Below are positions 28,301 through 34,600 of a stretch of 64,000 nt of DNA, one piece after another (the stretch's first letter is position 1; each line of letters starts with the position of its first letter). The notes under the pieces were generated by a model. That model had not been told where the DNA came from. It searched no databases and saw only the letters and a program-made list of their open reading frames with translations. The position numbers and the translations under genes were made by a program. Source of the stretch: Cheiracanthium punctorium (Eukaryota; Arthropoda; Arachnida; Araneae; Cheiracanthiidae); NCBI GenBank assembly GCA_038373885.1, contig JAWZYV010014449.1:32435-96434 (forward strand). Direction: 5' to 3'.

Positions 28301-30052
28301 GTGAAAACTGCATCCAACATGAAAAAAACAGCTGGATCTACAACCTGCTAAGTTTTTTTGCAGTTGCAATATCCCTCTTAATGTTGTTGAACAAAACGAA
28401 TTTCTCAAGCTCATAAATTTGCTACGCCCTGGTTATAAACCTCCTACCAGAAAAGCATTATCTGGCAGTCTCTTAGATGAAGTCACTGAAGAGTTAGAAA
28501 AGCAAATGAAATCAGAACTTCAAGTAAAGGAATGCACATTAGTTGAAGATGGATGGAGTAATATCCATAATGAAGCAGTTATAGCTTCTTGCCTGCATGC
28601 TGTGGGAAAAGTTAAAAACAGCAGTATTTCACCAGAACTTCTACAGCTGATGGTGCATTTGCATTCTTGTCCTTGCAGTTCAACATGAATAGAAAGAATC
28701 TTTTCCAATTTTGGATCTATCCAGACAAAGTTACGTAATAAACTTGGATTACAAAAAGCTGCAAAACTAGTGTTTTGTTACCGCATGCTCCGGGGTAAAA
28801 AGGAATTAGAATGGGACTAGGTAAAAATGTAATTGTGTAAAACTGAAAATATTTCTTTTATTTACTTGTAATTTCACAGATTAACTTAAACAAATGTATT
28901 TTCATTTTTAAAAACTAAATAGGTTGATAATTTTTTTTTCATAAATACTTTTTTTTCTATTTTTATAGTAGCTTATTAGTTATTTTCTATTCAGTACAGC
29001 TTGAACCAAACTCAAGTTTGGGGGTTGCCTTGTCAACAAAATAATAGTTTGCATTGTCCAAAGGTTTATTCTAGTGTATTAAGTCAAAAATTATGATAGT
29101 TGTACAAATATTTTTGTTACAAAAGTGGTTTTAGGACAAAATTTTAGGTTTTTGACACATAGTGTCAAAAACTATGTCAAAAAGGGGTTTTTGACATGAC
29201 GGTTAAAACCATGGTTAAAACCGGATAAAACCACCAACTGTCAAAAACTTGCCAACTCTGCCATATTTTTTATTAAAATAATTAAGGTTTTTTATGTGGG
29301 ATAAGTGTCCTTATAATTGTTATTTTTAAGTAAAAATGTGTAAACTATTCTTCATTAAGTGTATAATAAATATTATATTGCACATTCACATAATAATTAT
29401 AAGTTTAAAGTTTAATAACGATAAATGTACAATAGCATCTTTAAATTTTTGAACTTTTGTAGCGGGAAAGCATGGCTTAAGTTTTCTAGCTTTGTATATA
29501 CTTTAACCTTTAGAACAATTACTTTAACCTCTAGTTTTTGTAGATGCCTGTAATGAAAAATATATTTATGACATTCATTTTATGAAGAGCTAATGAACTT
29601 CCTAATAAATTTCCATCATGAATTTATATAATTCAAACTTTTTTCACACTTTAGTATTGGGTAAAAATTAATATTTATTTTTTATTTTCAAATTAATAAG
29701 TTTTTTTTTTTTTTTTTTCAGAGGTGGTGAAAACATGTTTTCTCAAAGACTGTAAAAAACCTTGGTAATAATCAGTAAAAAGACATCAAACTGAAATAAC
29801 ATCCAACCCTGATTAGAAGCATAGCAAATTTAACATGCTTTGTGTTTAAATAATGGATAAGAAATAATAAGAAAATGCAATCTTAACTATCACCAACCTC
29901 TTTATCAGAATACAGGGACTTAGCAACAATGTCAAGTAACATCCTTGTCTCAGCTTGGAATTCTAATTTTTCTGCATCTCCTATTAGAACAAGACATTTT
30001 AGTGTTGAAAAGAAAATTAGCTAAAAAAAAAATATATTATAATTTACAGAAA

Positions 30053-30090
<38 letters not shown>

Positions 30091-30987
30091 CTGAACTTAT
30101 TTTATTAGTTTACATCAAACAATTAAAATAATAAGAGTCATCAATGACACCTGCTGTTTCTTTATTTTCACAATTATTTAAAGGATAGCAAACTGAAATT
30201 AACATTTTATGTACCGCTCACGAGCTTTCTTGTACTGCAATCACCAACTGTTATGGACTTTAGACGCCAATACATCATCTAGCCTCTCTTGAATGAAGCA
30301 ATCTCATTCATGGAAACTGTGCAGGTCAATCTATAAACAGCCAGTTAATTTAGCAAACTCATAAAGAAGAGTTGCAAACCTTTACAGAATATGATTAATA
30401 ACTTGCTGCAAAGAGTGTGTTTTTTAAATATTTCTTCAGAATACTAAACAGCTCGCACATCTCAATATCTGGAGCCACCCTGTATTAAAAGCAGAGTTAG
30501 AAATAAGTGGTCGTTAGTCGTATTCTGCACCCAGAAATTTAAGTTTGACGACCATGAAATAATACCCGGTCGTCATTTTTTACGCCTAACTTTAAAAAAA
30601 AAATTCTTAGCAAAGCACACTGATCAACGGCAATCGCTATAACATACTTGACACATTCGGAATTTTACGAAAGGTTTATCACCAATCACCCTTCAAACCA
30701 TATTACCTATTCAGAATAAGTCCTTATTATCAGAAATCTCATTTATATAGGGTAATTTATCTCATTTTGGGACCCCAGACTAGAGCCTCGTGCAGAGTTG
30801 CCAACCTGGAGAGGTGATGGTGAAAAATCAGGAGATTTTATTCTAAAAATCAGGAGACTTGTTTTCAATTAAAAAACTAAATTTTAAAAGATCAGGTTGT
30901 ATCAGCTAAAACTACATTTTGGATAGAGAGAAAAAAAAGCATCTCTCTTGGGTGCTATTTGTTGCCAGATAGATATTTTTGGAGCAC

Positions 30988-31019
<32 letters not shown>

Positions 31020-31591
31020 GATTAGGTAGTCAGTAGCTAGTAAAAAATTTAGTAACATAAAAAATATTAAGTTAGAAAGTTAAAAATTGGGGTCAATTAT
31101 TACTCTTAAGTAATTGGAGGATTAAACAAAACACTGTCAAACGAAAAATAATCATTTTTAAGAGCGATAGAAAAAGACAGAAATTTCAATGATTTAGAAC
31201 ATGAAGCAGCACTTCTTTCACTATTATACATTTGTCAGCAAAGCCCGAACTTTTTGATGTCACATATGCGTGGGTTCCTGGAACTAGTTTAATTGCAGGA
31301 AAGGGGAAAATGCTGAAAAGGGTTCCTTGGCCCGACAAAACTCTAGAAAAACATTTCAAATTCAAAAAATTGCATTATTCATGTGACAAATGATTAAAAA
31401 TCAAGAGAAAATGAACAAATAATTTAAATCAGGAGAAATGTATCCTAAATCAGGTTGGCAGGAGATCAATGAAAAATCAGGAGTCTCCTGCCTAAGTCAG
31501 GAGAGTTGGCAACTCTGCTCGTGTGTCCACATTATTACCCATGTGTTAGTCAGGCTCTGTTTTTGCCATAAATATAATGAAATGTTAGATT

Positions 31592-31632
<41 letters not shown>

Positions 31633-34600
31633 TAAAATTATTTTTTTTCTTGGGTTTCTTTTGCTTCCTTTTTTTTTCACCTTTAAGGCTAGAGCTCAGT
31701 GCCTTTTTAGCTTGGCGATGGCGCATGCCACATGACCTTGCACGTATGGATGGCACAGAGAGCCTGCATAGAATACAGAATTTTATAAAAGAACAGTATT
31801 TTACAAATTACTCACACTTTCTTTAATATTGCAGTAATTTTATCATTATTATTTCGTTTGCAGTATTTTCCAGCATTTAACATTCTACAGATTTACTTTC
31901 CTACTTTCACATGTATATATTTAGTAAACAAACTTTAATTAGTATTCGTACTCGCTATGATTTGATATTTGAATGACTACACTTCATAATTTCAAAATTA
32001 CGCCTAAGTAGTTCATTTTGGCTACTAAGATAAAATAGTTCGGTGCCATTGACACCTCATTTTAAAATCTTAATTTCTAACCCTGATTAAAAGCATTGGC
32101 ATAACTGTGAGGAGGTAGAAACAACAAAGTCATGCTTCTCCTAACAAACCTTGCAATAAATGAAGTCATGGGATGAGCAAATAACATGATCCCGGGAATA
32201 ATTCAATCAGCAGGGGCCGGTCGCCAAGCAATAAATGCCTTGTTGGCCAATCAGGGTTGAATGAGCATACATGTGATTATTCTGACAATAAATTGGCTGA
32301 AAATATTTAACATGTCTTAACAAAGAATATGAAGGAATGACACCCCCCCCCCCCCAAGAAGGTTTGCGAATGACATTTTAAATGATTTTTACTAAATATA
32401 GCATCATCATGGACACAAAATTGATATAATTTTAATCACATTAGGGAAGAAAAAAAACAATTTTGCAATACATAAGAAAGTACTGTAAAATTATGCTTGA
32501 AAGGAGGGGGGGGAAAATACACACGACAGATGAGACGGGCTCAGCCCGAGCCCGGGCCTGAACCGGCTCGGGCTCTGTAATTCACAATTGTGTTCGGGCT
32601 CGGGCTCATGAAAAATTTCTCCTTTATTGAACATACTGCTTGAAATAAATTTTAAAAAGTGATTCATGAGGAAAATAAAAGTACTTATAAAAGAAAAATA
32701 AATAAATAAACAAATAAAAATAGCGGCACGGGCGCCTAGAAGGTGCGTGAAGCTCTTTGGGTATTTTAGAACGGCGGTTTATATTCCTTAATTAGTCATG
32801 AGATCCGACATTTTTTGATAAAGGACGGATACAAAGAATTAGAAAGTGCATTCGGAGTTTGCTACTATATTTGTCTTTCATTTGCACAAACGGCAAAATT
32901 TATTGTATTCTATCAATGAAGTAATTGAATTTTTTAAAAATCTTCTGAAATTTCGGGCGGGCTCGAGCTGTGACTTAAATAATATTGCTCGGGCTCGGAT
33001 GAAAAGTCCTCGGGCTCGGATGAAAAGTCCTCGGGCTCGGGCTTCAAAAAATGAGCCCGAACTCATCTTTAATACACACACACACACAACCACACATATA
33101 TATGCACACCAAGTTATTTTTTGTAGTATATAAAAATTAATTTTTTTCTCTTACGATACTGGAGACTCAAATAAAAATATAGTAAAGGGAAAATATTTGT
33201 TCTCAAGACAAATGAAAAAAGATTGAAATTGGGATGCTGGTGCATACTCAACAAAATAAGGGGCACTGAAAATTCGGTAATCTCAAAATAAACAAAACCA
33301 CAAAAAGCTCTTAGGAATGATACATTTAAAAGATTTTTAAAGCAAAATAGGGTCAGTGATTTTCATTAAACTGAAAAAAACTTAAATTCATTTTTAAAAA
33401 ATGGGGATTTTGCATAAAATCGTAAACAGCATTGGTTTTATGCCGAAAGCGTGAAAGTTGGCAAATATCGAATTTAAATTTTGCCAAATGCATTGGCGGA
33501 AATCAGCCAATTGGCTGAAGAATCACATCTATGATTAGACTATAGCAACCCTGATTGGCCATGTGATTCGCGATCCACAAATTACAGAATGCTGAAATTT
33601 GCAGTTCTTCAATATGTGTTTAGGAAGTCTGGTTATCTGTCCATAAAATGTTAATAATTTGTGTACAGCTAATGAATTTGCTTTAATTTAAGGTATGTTG
33701 TTTGTTAATAATCGATAGAATGAATCTTGGTGAAAAGCCGAAAACGCTTGTTATGTAGAATATTTAATATGCCCATAGTAGACTTTATTTTATTTATTTA
33801 TTTAAATGCTTTTTGTTGGATTTATTTTTTTGAAAAAGAAATTTTGTACATAAGTAAAGACGTACATCATGGCTATTAAAGAAGGAATGAGATGGAAAAT
33901 TTGAGGTAAATGCTTTTGTATATTTAAAAGTTTATTGGATGTTTTATTCTGTAAGGTTGAAAATTGTGATTGTTTTACCATCCAGTGTTTGTGTAAAGAT
34001 AATGCTGTGTTATATTTCGTGAAATGCTGCAAGAATGAATTGCGATGGAAAATTTTATATGTTTAAGCTTTCAAGAAAGATAGAGTATCCTATTTGATAC
34101 ATGGCTAATTCCATTTGTGACAGACATGACATAAGACACCTTACTGCTTAAATTTTAGTACTAAATATTAATTCATAGAAAAAAATTGCCATGGGCTGAT
34201 GCCAGAGCCATCACTAAGATTTTCTATGGAGGATAGGGGGGGGGAGATGTTGATAAACTGCCAAGTCAAATATTCATTTATATACTAAATTTTTTTTTAC
34301 TAACTGTTTACTTTTGCCTACTGGATTTGCGCAATTTTACCAAGTGTACCAGAACCAGAAAGTAAATTATCATTTTTGTTCAATTTTTTCTTCAACTTTG
34401 CCAACTAGGTATCTAATTTTGCCAAGTTTAATAAGAATTTTGTAAGCTTTGGGGGAGACTCCCCCCCTACCCCCCTTTAGCAAGGGCCTTGGATGGTGCA
34501 AATGCGGGCTTTAGTTATTAAAAAGATAAAGATTGTAATTCAAGAGAAAGTACTTTAAATTAATTGGGTTAAAATCTGCTGTGACATTAGAATTTTAGGT

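Noticed and set aside
27980..28820. BED-finger frame as a domesticated host gene
   Set aside because: Premature stops, frameshifts, a deleted catalytic domain and exact hAT ends with a TSD show a dead transposon.
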